A stretch of DNA of 64,000 nt from the NCBI GenBank assembly GCA_016592635.1, contig AP023240.1, forward strand, positions 3,141,630-3,205,629, read 5' to 3'. Under the pieces are notes generated by a model that did no database searches, was not told the origin of the DNA, and was given only the letters and a program-made list of their open reading frames with translations. Below, piece by piece: positions 18,772-27,852 of this stretch. The stretch is from Methyloprofundus sp. Its GTDB lineage: Bacteria > Pseudomonadota > Gammaproteobacteria > Methylococcales > Methylomonadaceae. The translations under genes were made by a program, and so were the position numbers. Within the stretch, counting starts at the first letter, position 1. Each line of letters opens with the position of its first letter.

Positions 18772-19221
18772 TTAAATCGTTTTTTTTAAAAGACGGCCTA
18801 AATGATTTGCTGAAATAGTCTCGACAATACCTTGTTTGATCGCCTCTTCCGCCAATTCTCTATGTGTCCAATGAGTGATGGGACGATCATAGTCTTCAGG
18901 CTTTTCACAGGAAAGTGCAATTATTCGACACAGTTGTTCGGGGGTAAATGTATCTGGAGTGCCTGGGCGCGGAAGATCCTGAAGCCTCTCCCGGACTGGT
19001 TTGTTAGCCAGTTCATGCCAACGGGCAGTCCAGTTCGTAATTATATTATTCTGTACATCAAGTTTTTGCGCAATATTCTGATATTTCATGCCTGAGTTTG
19101 CTAATAAGATAATCTTGGCTCGTAATACCATGCTCGATTTTGCTGTCTGTTGGCGAGTTATTTTTTCGAGCTCTTCGCGTTCATCATCTTTTAATGTAAC
19201 TGGAAATTTGGGGGTTCTCAT
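18772..19221 (-). CDS. IS630 transposase, N-terminal HTH part
   Basis: The 149 residues contain a homeodomain-like helix-turn-helix typical of IS630: KSSMVLRAKIILLANSGMKY, then AQKLDVQNNIITNWTARW. RERLQDLPRPGTPDTFTPEQ forms the linker. It ends RLLKKTI at a ttttaaaaaaaacg sequence, a likely slippage site leading into the catalytic frame below 18790. Such split transposases are common in this family. Confidence 0.88.
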   Translation of the reverse strand: MRTPKFPVTLKDDEREELEKITRQQTAKSSMVLRAKIILLANSGMKYQNIAQKLDVQNNIITNWTARWHELANKPVRERLQDLPRPGTPDTFTPEQLCRIIALSCEKPEDYDRPITHWTHRELAEEAIKQGIVETISANHLGRLLKKTI

Positions 19222-19674
19222 GACTTCCTGTTGGTGGATTCGATACGGAATAATATAGACTATGTTAAGGTTACCAGAATAGAAGCTGGACTGATAATTT
19301 ATTTATTAATTATTTAGAGGGCGAGGTACTAGTTGATAGTGGCGCATATATGATGTGCATCAATGAGCATATTAAAGCACAATTAGACCTAGCTGTTATG
19401 GATACCATTGAAGCAGAACTTACTGACGGCACCTTGCAAACACTGGAAGTCCTCGGAGCTTTAATAGTCAATTTTAAAAATAGAACTACTAGCTGTAATG
19501 CCGCCGTACTGCCAGGAGAATCTGAGGTTTTATTAGGTGCAATCCCAATGGAAGACATGGATGTAGTATTAGTACCTAAGCTACAGACTATTAATGTCAA
19601 CCCAAAGTCAAGATATATGGCAAAGAAGAAAATCAAATAACGCGCTAAACCTTTGCCTCTATAAAAGCAGTAGG

Positions 19675-19712
19675 CATAAAAAAAGCCCTGTTATCTGCAT
19701 AACAAGGCTTTT
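19675..19712 (-). terminator. rho-independent terminator of the tRNA-Thr pair
   Basis: Read on the minus strand, the arms aagccttgttat and ataacagggctt form a stem around a short loop. They are followed by a T run (ttttttta). It lies a few bases after the 3' end of the downstream tRNA-Thr. Confidence 0.85.
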
Positions 19713-19717
19713 AAATA

Positions 19718-19793
19718 TGGAGCTGGTGATGGGAATCGAACCCGCGACCTGCTGATTACAAATCAGCTGCTCTACCGATTGAGCTACACCAGC
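19718..19793 (-). tRNA. tRNA-Thr (anticodon TGT), copy 2
   Basis: The cloverleaf is complete on the minus strand. The acceptor is gctggtg paired with caccagc, the D arm contains gctcaatcggtagagc, and the anticodon stem-loop is ctgatttgtaatcag with TGT in the loop. The T arm is cgggttcgattcccat. The 3' CCA is encoded. It appears identical to the copy at 19837-19912. Confidence 0.95.
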
Positions 19794-19836
19794 TAAAACT
19801 GCTAATAATCTTATCCGTAAGATTAATCTTTGAAAA

Positions 19837-19912
19837 TGGAGCTGGTGATGGGAATCGAACCCGCGACCTGCTGATTACAAATCAGCTGCTCTACCGATTG
19901 AGCTACACCAGC
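19837..19912 (-). tRNA. tRNA-Thr (anticodon TGT), copy 1
   Basis: This has the same sequence as the neighbouring tRNA, also with encoded CCA. The two are separated by 43 bp and end at a shared terminator, so they form a two-tRNA operon. The anticodon reads ACA (and other ACN) codons. Confidence 0.95.
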
Positions 19913-19958
19913 CAAAGAAGACGTATTATAAGGGCTTATTTACTATGTGACAAGTATT

Positions 19959-22115
19959 TTATCGCTTTTTATGGGTTCTTTTTTTAGCCACTTTTTTAGC
20001 GGGTGCACGCCTATTATTATTTTCAGTACGTTGCGTTCTAAAAGTAGTACTTTTACCCCGCACTTTATCATCTTTACCCCCCTCTTTAGGCTGCCAATTA
20101 GGAATTAACTGCTGCTTACCATTACCAATTAAATCAGCACGTCCCATGTTTTTTAAAGCTTCTCGCAATAAGGGCCAGTTTTTGGAGTCATGATAACGCA
20201 AAAAAGCTTTGTGTAAACGGCGTTGCTTAATACCTTTGGGAATCGACATATTAGAAGCATCACGGCGACTCACCTTACTCAAGGTATCTTTGCCTGAATG
20301 ATACATAGCAGTGGCAATCGACATCGGTGATGGCAAAAATGCTTGCACTTGGTCAGCACGAAACCCATTGCGCTTCAACCAAAGCGCTAGATTCAACATA
20401 TCTTTATCATCGGTCCCAGGGTGTGCTGCAATGAAGTATGGAATCAAGTACTGTTCCTTACCCGCTTCTTTTGAATACTTTTCAAACATCTGCTTGAAGC
20501 GATCATAAGTGCCCATGCCTGGCTTCATCATTTTTGACAAAGGCCCTTCTTCCGTATGTTCTGGCGCAATTTTCAAATAGCCACCAACATGATGAGTCAC
20601 CAGCTCTTTTACATATTCAGGTGATTCTACTGCCAAGTCATAGCGCAAACCTGAAGCAATAAATATTTTTTTAATACCTTTTAATGCCCTTGCTCGGCGA
20701 TACAACTTTATTAATGGCGTGTGATTGGTATCCAAGTTTTCACAAATACCAGGAAATACGCAAGACGGCAAACGACAAGCCGCTTCTATCTTTTCATCCT
20801 TGCAAGCCAAGCGATACATATTGGCAGTCGGCCCACCTAAATCAGAAATATTGCCGGTAAAATTAGGCGAGGTATCTCGAATCGCTTCAATTTCTTTAAT
20901 AATTGAATCTTCAGATCGACTTTGGATAATTCGCCCTTCATGCTCGGTAATCGAACAAAATGAACAACCACCAAAACAACCACGCATAATATTGACCGAA
21001 TGCTGAATCATCTCAAAGGCAGGAATATTAGCCTTACCGTACTGAGTATGTGGCACGCGTGAATAATCCAAATCAAACACACCATCCATTTCGCTAGTGG
21101 TCAGTGGCACTGGCGGCGGATTGACCCAAATATAACGCTGCATATGTTTTTGCAGTAATGGCCGCGCATTCCCCGGGTTCATTTCACCATGCATCACCCG
21201 CGAAGCATGCGCATACTGGATCGGATCATCTTTAACCGTATCAAAATCAGGTAGGCGAATCACGGTTTTGCTACGCTGCTTATTACTGATCTTGGTACTG
21301 CTAGGCTCTTGAGCCTGTGCCGCTGTTTGCTTGTCCGAACAAACTGCCGCCTCTTCCATCAAATATGGACTTTTAGGCTTAATTACCTTACCTGGCGTAT
21401 CAATATCAGACGAATCTTTTATCGTCCAATCAGCAGGCACTTGCTTCACAAAATGCACAGTACCACGAATACCTTTCAAATCCGCAACCAGTTCACCTGC
21501 CGCCAAGCGGTGGGTAATTTCGGTAATTTGACGCTCAGCATTACCATAAACCAATAAATCTGCTTTAGAATCCAATAAAACCGACTTTCTGACCTTGTCC
21601 GACCAATAATCATAATGGGCAATACGCCTCAAACTGGCTTCAATACCGCCAATAATAATAGGCACATCTTTATAAGCCTCACGACAACGGTGCGAGTAGA
21701 CATTGACCGCTCGGTCAGGCCGTTTGCCACCATCACCATTGGCCGTATAAGCATCATTGGAGCGAATTTTCTTATCTGAAGTATAGCGATTAACCATGGA
21801 GTCCATATTACCGCCCGTTACCCCAAAAAATAAATTGGGTCGGCCCAAGGTCATAAAATCCTCACGGCTATGCCAATCAGGTTGCGAAATAATGCCCACC
21901 CGAAAACCTTGCGCTTCCAGAACCCGGCCAATTAAAGCCATGCCAAAACTGGGATGATCAATATAAGCATCCCCTGTTACCAATATGACATCACAGCTAT
22001 CCCAGCCCAAATTATCCATTTCCGCTTGGCTCATAGGGAGCTCGGTAGCGGTTCCAAAACGTTGCGCCCAATATTTTCGATAAGAGAAAATATGTTTGGC
22101 ATCTAAGATATTCAT
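19959..22115 (-). CDS. ygiQ: YgiQ-family (UPF0313) radical SAM protein
   Basis: The 718-residue protein has an N-terminal region with [20 protein letters not shown], which resembles a B12-binding-like fold. The radical-SAM cluster motif is CFGGCSFC (about residues 377-384), and a basic C-terminal tail ([15 protein letters not shown]) follows. Family members are conserved but their substrate is not established. It starts by a four-base overlap with the preceding spermidine-synthase-like gene, so the two are translationally coupled. Length matches the family. Confidence 0.94.
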   Translation of the reverse strand: MNILDAKHIFSYRKYWAQRFGTATELPMSQAEMDNLGWDSCDVILVTGDAYIDHPSFGMALIGRVLEAQGFRVGIISQPDWHSREDFMTLGRPNLFFGVTGGNMDSMVNRYTSDKKIRSNDAYTANGDGGKRPDRAVNVYSHRCREAYKDVPIIIGGIEASLRRIAHYDYWSDKVRKSVLLDSKADLLVYGNAERQITEITHRLAAGELVADLKGIRGTVHFVKQVPADWTIKDSSDIDTPGKVIKPKSPYLMEEAAVCSDKQTAAQAQEPSSTKISNKQRSKTVIRLPDFDTVKDDPIQYAHASRVMHGEMNPGNARPLLQKHMQRYIWVNPPPVPLTTSEMDGVFDLDYSRVPHTQYGKANIPAFEMIQHSVNIMRGCFGGCSFCSITEHEGRIIQSRSEDSIIKEIEAIRDTSPNFTGNISDLGGPTANMYRLACKDEKIEAACRLPSCVFPGICENLDTNHTPLIKLYRRARALKGIKKIFIASGLRYDLAVESPEYVKELVTHHVGGYLKIAPEHTEEGPLSKMMKPGMGTYDRFKQMFEKYSKEAGKEQYLIPYFIAAHPGTDDKDMLNLALWLKRNGFRADQVQAFLPSPMSIATAMYHSGKDTLSKVSRRDASNMSIPKGIKQRRLHKAFLRYHDSKNWPLLREALKNMGRADLIGNGKQQLIPNWQPKEGGKDDKVRGKSTTFRTQRTENNNRRAPAKKVAKKRTHKKR

Positions 22116-22915
22116 GCTTTTATTACTCGACTTAATACACTGCTATTATTTCTTTTTAGATCTTTAATAAAATCTAGGAATTCAATTTGATACTGCTCAT
22201 CTAATTGTCTGGCTCTTAACCTTAATGCTTTCATGGAAAATTCAGAGTGCCCTTCAGCGAAGGCAATGCCAATAACATTACCACGACCACGTACTGGCAA
22301 AAATAATAATTTCCAGTTAAAGGTGACCCCCATCTCCCAGGCAATTTGCTTAAACAAATCCTTATTAGTACCCCATAAATTAATCACCAACATACCCTCA
22401 TCAGTCAGCAACTCTTTACAGGCAGCAAACAAGCTAATACCTTGCATGGTCTCTGCCATCCCCTCATCATCGAAGGCGTCAATCATAATGAGGTCATGCT
22501 GGTCAGGGTCTTGCAAACTTTGCTGTTTAATATGTAAGGCACCATCACCTATTTTTACTTTTAAACGTGGATCCATAGGCAAATCAAAAAATCGACGCGC
22601 AATTTTGATAATGGCTTGCCGAAATTCAATTGCCTTTATTTGACAGTCAGGAAAATGATATAGCAAATACTTGGTTAACAAACCACCACCAACACCTACC
22701 ATTAAAACATTCTCTGGCTGCTCTTTAAATAATAACCAAGCCATCATGGAACGAGCATACAAGGAGTGCAGCTCATTTGGCGCATGCAAATGCATACTGC
22801 TTTGCCGAGGGCTGGTGCCAAAATGCAAAGCACGCACACCGCCCGTTTCAACAATTTCTATTACCCCTTGCTCATCAAATTCTTGATGAACCAACAGGCC
22901 TTCATATTTATACAT
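22112..22915 (-). CDS. spermidine synthase-like methyltransferase-fold protein
   Basis: The 267 residues show the polyamine synthase fold: [16 protein letters not shown] (nucleotide-binding glycine loop), [17 protein letters not shown] and [11 protein letters not shown], where the catalytic Asp of spermidine synthase would lie. The usual gate-keeper sequence (YQS/YHE region) is altered. It may therefore be an aminopropyltransferase homologue of different specificity. No adenosylmethionine decarboxylase gene is nearby. It overlaps ygiQ by four bases and leads that transcription unit. Confidence 0.85.
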   Translation of the reverse strand: MYKYEGLLVHQEFDEQGVIEIVETGGVRALHFGTSPRQSSMHLHAPNELHSLYARSMMAWLLFKEQPENVLMVGVGGGLLTKYLLYHFPDCQIKAIEFRQAIIKIARRFFDLPMDPRLKVKIGDGALHIKQQSLQDPDQHDLIMIDAFDDEGMAETMQGISLFAACKELLTDEGMLVINLWGTNKDLFKQIAWEMGVTFNWKLLFLPVRGRGNVIGIAFAEGHSEFSMKALRLRARQLDEQYQIEFLDFIKDLKRNNSSVLSRVIKA

Positions 22916-22949
22916 AAATCAGGAAAAATAACCGGAAGATAGGAAAGGA

Positions 22950-23072
22950 TTAGTGGGTATTTTTTGCAAAATACACCACGTCAGGCAAGCCGTTGAAGTG
23001 ATCATCAGAAGTAATTAAAGTTGCCTGATGCAACATAGCCGTTGCATAAATAATTGCATCTGTGAAAAAAAC
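22950..23072 (-). pseudogene. vapC toxin 3' remnant (PIN domain end)
   Basis: The frame encodes TDAIIYATAMLHQATLITSD and then DHFNGLPDVVYFAKNTH before a stop. This corresponds to the last third of PIN-domain VapC toxins (compare ADSIIYATAQRFKAIIWTQD in the intact toxin at 39030-39410). A stop lies just upstream of this segment in the same frame, and the N-terminal two thirds are gone. Confidence 0.75.
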
Positions 23073-23182
23073 TTGTATTTTTCACAATCAGATACTTACT
23101 TCATAATGGGGTTGTACAGTGAAATAACAACATAAGCACTCAAGCATAATTAATTTAACATTTTTTATTTTGTATAACTTGA

Positions 23183-23257
23183 GTAGGTTGCGGGTGAGGC
23201 ACGAACCCCAACAATATTGCGCACACTGTTGGGGTTCGTGCCTCACCCGCAACCTAC
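23183..23257. repeat. perfect 31-bp inverted repeat (hairpin element)
   Basis: The arms start gtaggttgcgggtgaggc and are exactly complementary over 31 bases, with a 13-base loop. They differ from the 17631-17707 element by matched changes in both arms (for example the tgtggg to tgcggg change). It lies between the two remnants of the vapBC pair. Confidence 0.85.
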
Positions 23258-23325
23258 GATAGGATTGTGTTCTACTTTACTCATTCTACAAAGTGTTAGA
23301 TTAATTTTGCACAGGCACTTACTAA
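23258..23325. repeat. 68-bp dispersed repeat, copy 1
   Basis: The stretch from gataggatt through cattctacaaagtgttag to the acaggcacttactaa end is closely matched at 46869-46935 with only scattered substitutions. It directly adjoins the hairpin at 23183-23257. No coding function is apparent. Confidence 0.65.
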
Positions 23326-23388
23326 GCAATAACAATCAACTCAAAAGTTATATTTTGCATCAGCAAGAAAATCATAAAAAATTTCTTG

Positions 23389-23487
23389 CTATATAGTAAA
23401 TTGCTGACCTACCTGTAAATTTAAATCTTCACACAATGCCTTGGGTATTGGTAATTGGAATGCACTCGAAAGCTTAACTTGAATCAT
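23389..23487 (-). pseudogene. AbrB-type antitoxin (vapB) 5' remnant
   Basis: Thirty-two codons, MIQVKLSSAFQLPIPKALCE followed by DLNLQVGQQFTI, match the N-terminal swapped-hairpin DNA-binding domain of SpoVT/AbrB antitoxins. The frame then meets a stop. The C-terminal toxin-binding part is missing, so with the vapC fragment 300 bp downstream this is a dead toxin-antitoxin pair. Confidence 0.7.
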
Positions 23488-23628
23488 TTTACTAACCTTT
23501 GATGACCATCTAGATAATGGTAAAGCACTTTACTTCAATAGGCAAGCTCACCACGCCATTTAAATACGATAAAAAGCTTAATAAATCAATGGGATATACT
23601 GTAAAAAGCAACAAGACAAAAAACCTAA

Positions 23629-26085
23629 TCAAAGCGTCCTAGCCAACCGAAAACCCAAGTTACGATCACGATTACTCGGACTATCATAATCACGATTTGT
23701 CGCACGACTATAACTAGCACCATTGTACCAACTGCCTCCACGATACACACGACTAGGGGTTCCAGCAGCACCTTTAGGGTCATTACTAGGGCTACCGCTA
23801 TAATAATTCTCGTCGTACCTATCTTCTACCCACTCCCAGACATTACCGCTCATATCATAAAACCCCAACCCATTAGCTTGTTTCAAACCAACGGCATGCG
23901 TCTTACTATTAGAGTTGCCTTCATACCAAGCAACACTATTAATATCATCACCACAATACTCTTTACGCTTACCAGCACGGCATGCATATTCCCACTCTGC
24001 TTCAGTAGGCAAACGATAACTTAAGCCCGTTTTTTGATTAAGCTTAGCAATAAAATTCTGCACATCATGCCAACTCACCTCTTCAACAGGCCTATCCGCT
24101 CCGTTAAAATGCGCTGGATTTTTCCCCATAACTGCCTGCCATTGTGCTTGGGTCACTTCGTATTGCCCTAATTCATAACTCTGGGTAAGACACACCTTAT
24201 GTACTGGCTTTTCATCACGACTGCCGTTGCTATTGCCCATTTGAAAACAGCCAGGTTTTAACATAATCATTTTCCCAACTAGCTGCTCTTTTTTGGCTAG
24301 TTCTGCCGCAATAGAAGCTTGCTTAGTTTTCTCTTTAGGTTTCTCTGCAGTCGCTTGTTTCTTTACTTCGGGAACAGCCACTTTGGTTTGCTTAGTCACT
24401 GTTTTTTTAGAGGGCTTAGGAGGAACTACTATCACTGCAGACTTATTGAACTGCGCTATACGTCGTAAAGCATCCGTAGGAAGCTCAGCCAGTTGTTGTT
24501 TATCCCAATGCTGATCAAATTGCGCTATATCCTGACACTCTTTACAACTGCTTAAATAAGCTGCCAGTGCTGGTACAGAGCCGTATTTACGTGCCTGCGC
24601 ATAGTATTGACTATCTTGCTGTACCGCTCGCGCAGTTTGCTCACTCTTTTTTAGGCTTTTTTCTGCCGCCTGTCGCTGAGCACAAACAATATTGCAATTA
24701 TCTAAATAATAACGAAATGCCTCTGGCGTATTTTCATTGCTGGCACTCTGGTAAGCAGCAATATCCTGCTCGGCTTGCAATTGCGTATAAGCAATTGCTG
24801 CCGCCTCACTATGAGCACACGGCGAACGACACTTATTTAAGTAATACCAATAAGCAGCATTACTGTGCTCAGCCTTTGCTTTGGCATAATCAGCAGAATC
24901 TGCTTTTTGCTCTTGCGCAACCAAAAAAGCCTGTTGCTGCAACAGAAAGGCTTTATCAAAATCATTCTTGCCACTTTCCTGCTTTGTAGTCACTTTGTTT
25001 TTAACTTTTGTCACCTGTGCCTGCGTACGAATATGTTTTACAGCAACACCTTCCATCGCTGAGGGTTTAATGATCACACCAATGCTTTGCCCTTGCCTAC
25101 GCACCCGCTCAGCAGCAGAACGCGCTTGTATTAAAGTGCTATTAGCTTGTTGTTTTTGCACACTACCTTGTGCCTGCTGTTGCCGCTTAAGTGCTTGCTG
25201 TAACTGGCGCTCAGCAGCTTGCTGTTGTTTACGAATCACTCGCAACTGTCGCAGCTCTTTTTGTTGCTCCGCCACCCGATCTTTAGGCCCGCCATTAAAA
25301 TAAGTATCTTTAATTAACGCATGATTTTCCCAAGGAATTTGCTGATTTTTAGTTGCTTTTTTAACACCTTGTCGCACTGCTTCAAACAAGTGAAACACAT
25401 CAATATCTGGCTTATCTAACACACTAAGCAATGTTTTAGTATAGATGCTATTACGCTGCTTTACATCAGCAGAAACAGATACTTTATTTGGGCTTGCGGC
25501 AAGAGCAATTAGGCCCCCAGCAGGTGCATGACTTGCAACCAAGCCTTGCTTAGCATTACTCAGCTTTCGCCAAGAACTATCCCGACTAGCATCCAATATA
25601 ATAAAGTTAATAGCATTGTTAGCATTGGCCAGCTCAGCCAATACCCACTTTAAACTCACCGCATTTTTGGCAACATCCGCTTTATTTTTTATCCCCGCAC
25701 CAAGAGGTAGCAAATAGTTAGCTTGATTAGTTTGCAACCCATGGCCTGCATAAAACAATAAGCCAATATCACCTTGCTTAAGTTGCGCCGCAAAATCTTG
25801 TACAGCTTGTTGAATTTGTTGTTGATTAGAATTAAGTAATGGCTTGTTATTGAGCAATTCAAAACCAAGAACCTGCAACTTAGCTGCCAAATCAGTCGCG
25901 TCATTAACTGGCGTTTTTAAAGTATTGCCAACATAAGCACTATTCCCCATTATCAATGCAAGTCGTTTCTGTTGTGTTACCTTATTATCTGGTTTGGTTG
26001 TAGTGGCACTACCTGTTGACTTAGTCTCATTCTGTGCACAAGCACTGAGTAGTAACATTGAAAATAATAATAAGAATTGGCGCAT
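23629..26085 (-). CDS. lipoprotein with caspase-like domain (Cys replaced) and FGE-sulfatase domain
   Basis: The 818-residue protein begins with a lipoprotein signal (lipobox LLLSAC, cysteine 16). Residues 40-270 form a caspase-like (peptidase C14) domain: RLALIMGNSAYVG, FYAGHGLQ with the catalytic His at 115, and FIILDASRDSSWRK. In active enzymes that last motif is DACRD or DACRN, but here Ser167 (AGT) stands where the Cys should be. A long Gln/Ala/Lys-rich coiled-coil region with CAHSEAAAIAYTQL-type helical repeats follows. Residues 600-818 are a formylglycine-generating-enzyme-like (SUMF1/C-lectin) domain (MGNSNGSRDEKPVHKVCL, RLPTEAEWEYACRAG, DMSGNVWEWVEDRYD, RGGSWYNGAS). The last part resembles variable regions of diversity-generating retroelements. 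Probably a pseudoprotease scaffold anchored in a membrane. Function unknown. Confidence 0.88.
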   Translation of the reverse strand: MRQFLLLFSMLLLSACAQNETKSTGSATTTKPDNKVTQQKRLALIMGNSAYVGNTLKTPVNDATDLAAKLQVLGFELLNNKPLLNSNQQQIQQAVQDFAAQLKQGDIGLLFYAGHGLQTNQANYLLPLGAGIKNKADVAKNAVSLKWVLAELANANNAINFIILDASRDSSWRKLSNAKQGLVASHAPAGGLIALAASPNKVSVSADVKQRNSIYTKTLLSVLDKPDIDVFHLFEAVRQGVKKATKNQQIPWENHALIKDTYFNGGPKDRVAEQQKELRQLRVIRKQQQAAERQLQQALKRQQQAQGSVQKQQANSTLIQARSAAERVRRQGQSIGVIIKPSAMEGVAVKHIRTQAQVTKVKNKVTTKQESGKNDFDKAFLLQQQAFLVAQEQKADSADYAKAKAEHSNAAYWYYLNKCRSPCAHSEAAAIAYTQLQAEQDIAAYQSASNENTPEAFRYYLDNCNIVCAQRQAAEKSLKKSEQTARAVQQDSQYYAQARKYGSVPALAAYLSSCKECQDIAQFDQHWDKQQLAELPTDALRRIAQFNKSAVIVVPPKPSKKTVTKQTKVAVPEVKKQATAEKPKEKTKQASIAAELAKKEQLVGKMIMLKPGCFQMGNSNGSRDEKPVHKVCLTQSYELGQYEVTQAQWQAVMGKNPAHFNGADRPVEEVSWHDVQNFIAKLNQKTGLSYRLPTEAEWEYACRAGKRKEYCGDDINSVAWYEGNSNSKTHAVGLKQANGLGFYDMSGNVWEWVEDRYDENYYSGSPSNDPKGAAGTPSRVYRGGSWYNGASYSRATNRDYDSPSNRDRNLGFRLARTL
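23632..23751 (-). other. candidate variable region at the 3' end of the caspase/FGE gene
   Basis: These 120 bases encode RVYRGGSWYNGASYSRATNR and the following residues to the stop. Of the 27 codons after GGSW, 22 end in C or T, most of them NNT (TAC, AAT, GGT, GCT, AGT, TAT, AGT, CGT and so on). C-lectin/FGE ends with this codon pattern are the usual targets of diversity-generating retroelements. No reverse transcriptase or template repeat is seen in the window, so this is a suggestion. Confidence 0.35.
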
Positions 26086-26126
26086 AGGGTATCGTCCTAG
26101 TTTAACAGTTTAAATTTTTTAAAACA

Positions 26127-26205
26127 TAGGTGAGGTGAGGCATGAACTCCAATTTGGCTAACATTGTGCCATAACATACTGGGATTCGTGTCTCAGCCCA
26201 ACCGC
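26127..26205. repeat. degenerate member of the hairpin family
   Basis: The arms taggtgaggtgaggcatgaa and its partner gattcgtgtctcagccca are related to the elements at 17631 and 23183 but carry many mismatches. It lies in the gap between murJ and the caspase/FGE gene. Confidence 0.5.
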
Positions 26206-26228
26206 ACCAAAATACAATAATAACAACA

Positions 26229-27761
26229 TCAACCAGCAGACAAATGCCTTAACTTCAGACCCGACAACAATAGTACTAGAGCATACAGTGTCGCTGCTAC
26301 AGCAATCCACATAGCCAAATTTAAAGCACGATCGATCATTCCCCAGTGCAACCAAAGATCGGTATCAACAAAGTGGAATAATAATGAGGTCATAGCCGAG
26401 GCTGCTAAAATAATGCGCAAAATATAGACCCGCCAACCTGCAGAGGGCTTATATACACCCGTTTTTAACAAAGCTGCTAATAACAAACTGGCATTAAAAA
26501 ATGCACCTAATGAAGTTGCCAATGCCAACCCTGCGTGCGCTAATGGAAATACCAAGGCAATATTTAATGCCATATTAGCAATCATAGCGTAAATACCAAA
26601 GCGCACCGGAGTTTTCATATCTTTTCGGGAGGTAAACCCAGGCACCAACACTTTCACCAAAATAAAGCCCAGCAATCCTGTTGCATAAGCCATTAAACTA
26701 CGCCCTGCCATCGTAACATCATGTGCGGTAAATTCATTGTATTGAAATAAAGTCGACACCATAGGCTCTGCCAGCATCATTAAACCCAGTGATGCTGGCA
26801 CACCAATCAATACCACCAATTTCAATCCCCAATCCATAGACTTGGAAAATGACTCAGTATCCTCTGCAGCATGATTTTTAGATAGGCTGGGTAAGATAAC
26901 GGTTGCGAGCGCAATACCAAATATGCCTAATGGAAATTCCACTAACCTATCGGAATAATATAACCAAGATACACTCCCCGTAGTTAAAAATGACGCAATC
27001 AGGGTATCCAGCAGCAAGTTAATCTGGGTAATGGACACGCCAAATAAAGCAGGCACCATTAACTTTAAAATACGCCTGACCCCTTTGTCTTTAAAACCAA
27101 AACGCAAGCGCGGCACTAAACCCAGGCGACGTAAAGCTGGGAACTGAAAGACTAACTGCACCGCTCCTGCAAAAAACACTCCCCATGCCAAAGCTACAAT
27201 AGGCTGCGGCATTAAGGGGGCTAGCCAAATAGCCGCCGAAATCAAACATATATTAAGGAATACTGGCGTAAAGGCTGGCACCGCAAACTTACCATGTGAA
27301 TTCAAAATCCCACCCGCAAAAGCGACCGAGGAAATAAAAAATAAATACGGAAAGGTAATACGCAACATTTGCACGGCCAGGTCATATTGCTCGCCTTCCC
27401 AAGAAAAACCAGGCGCAAAGGCCATAATCAAATAAGGTGCTGCCAGCATACCTGCAATCGTTGTTAGCATTAATATTAACGCTAGCGTTCCCGCAGTACG
27501 GTCGATAAAATAACGTAATGCTTTTTTACCACCCTGCTCTTTATAATCTGATAATACAGGTACAAATGCCTGCGCAAAAGCACCTTCAGCAAATAGCCGC
27601 CGTAAAAAATTAGGTATTTTAAAGGCAACGAAAAAAGCATCCGTACCGAGACCTGCGCCAAAAATACGCGCAAACATCATATCGCGTATAAAGCCTAATA
27701 TGCGCGAGATCATGGTCATGCTACTGACAACTACGGTTGATTTAAAAAGTTTACGACTCAA
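26229..27761 (-). CDS. murJ: lipid II flippase MurJ
   Basis: This integral inner-membrane protein of 510 residues has about 14 membrane helices. It moves lipid II to the periplasmic side for peptidoglycan synthesis. The N-terminal sequence STVVVSSMTMISRILGFIRD and the following MFARIFGAGLGTDAFFVAFK are typical of MurJ/MviN. The conserved segment reading RRLFAEGAFAQAFVPVLSDY follows soon after. Start and length are normal. It is divergent from rpsT, a neighbour frequently seen in Gammaproteobacteria. Confidence 0.96.
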   Translation of the reverse strand: MSRKLFKSTVVVSSMTMISRILGFIRDMMFARIFGAGLGTDAFFVAFKIPNFLRRLFAEGAFAQAFVPVLSDYKEQGGKKALRYFIDRTAGTLALILMLTTIAGMLAAPYLIMAFAPGFSWEGEQYDLAVQMLRITFPYLFFISSVAFAGGILNSHGKFAVPAFTPVFLNICLISAAIWLAPLMPQPIVALAWGVFFAGAVQLVFQFPALRRLGLVPRLRFGFKDKGVRRILKLMVPALFGVSITQINLLLDTLIASFLTTGSVSWLYYSDRLVEFPLGIFGIALATVILPSLSKNHAAEDTESFSKSMDWGLKLVVLIGVPASLGLMMLAEPMVSTLFQYNEFTAHDVTMAGRSLMAYATGLLGFILVKVLVPGFTSRKDMKTPVRFGIYAMIANMALNIALVFPLAHAGLALATSLGAFFNASLLLAALLKTGVYKPSAGWRVYILRIILAASAMTSLLFHFVDTDLWLHWGMIDRALNLAMWIAVAATLYALVLLLSGLKLRHLSAG

Positions 27762-27785
27762 GACTCATTCCCTGCTATTAAAAGA

Positions 27786-27814
27786 TTGACAATAATAGCA
27801 TTTAAATGCAGAAT
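27786..27814 (+). promoter_or_regulatory. probable sigma-70 promoter of rpsT
   Basis: A perfect -35 hexamer ttgaca (27786-27791) is followed, 17 bases later, by cagaat (27809-27814) as a -10-like hexamer. The transcription start would be about 30 bases before the rpsT ATG. The -10 matches only four of six consensus bases. Confidence 0.5.
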
Positions 27815-27852
27815 ACTCGGTTTAAAATTAACATTGTAATAACTGAGGCTCC

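Larger units (their letters stand above)
18006..19329 (-). mobile_element. IS630-family insertion sequence, complete
   Basis: The inverted ends are gtaccgtacccctta (from 18006) and the complement of gtacctcgccctctaaataa (ending 19329). The element is flanked by TA at 18004-18005 and 19330-19331, the target duplication normal for IS630/Tc1-mariner elements. Length is 1324 bp. It carries two overlapping-frame reading frames that together make the transposase. Confidence 0.92.
17895..19640 (+). pseudogene. clan AA (retropepsin-like) aspartic protease split by an IS630 element
   Basis: The 5' part (17895-18005, ATG after aaggatta) encodes MGLIYADLELVSAEDLALAR and on to NVTAL. The 3' part (19332-19640) resumes in frame with VDSGAYMMCINEHIK and ends with LLGAIPMEDMDVVLVPKLQ. 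Together they would give about 139 residues with the DSG active-site motif. This is the usual size for bacterial retropepsin-like proteins (the active enzyme is a dimer). The IS630 element at 18006-19329 sits exactly in codon 37-38 with a TA duplication, so precise loss of the element and one TA would restore the frame. The 3' fragment alone could start at an internal ATG and would lack the aspartate. Function in the cell is unknown. Confidence 0.85.
22916..23628. other. intergenic region with a dead vapBC pair and repeats
   Basis: This 713-bp gap holds a vapC 3' remnant (22950-23072), a perfect hairpin (23183-23257), a 68-bp dispersed repeat (23258-23325) and a vapB 5' remnant (23389-23487). 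The rest is AT-rich with nothing recognisable. Confidence 0.6.
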
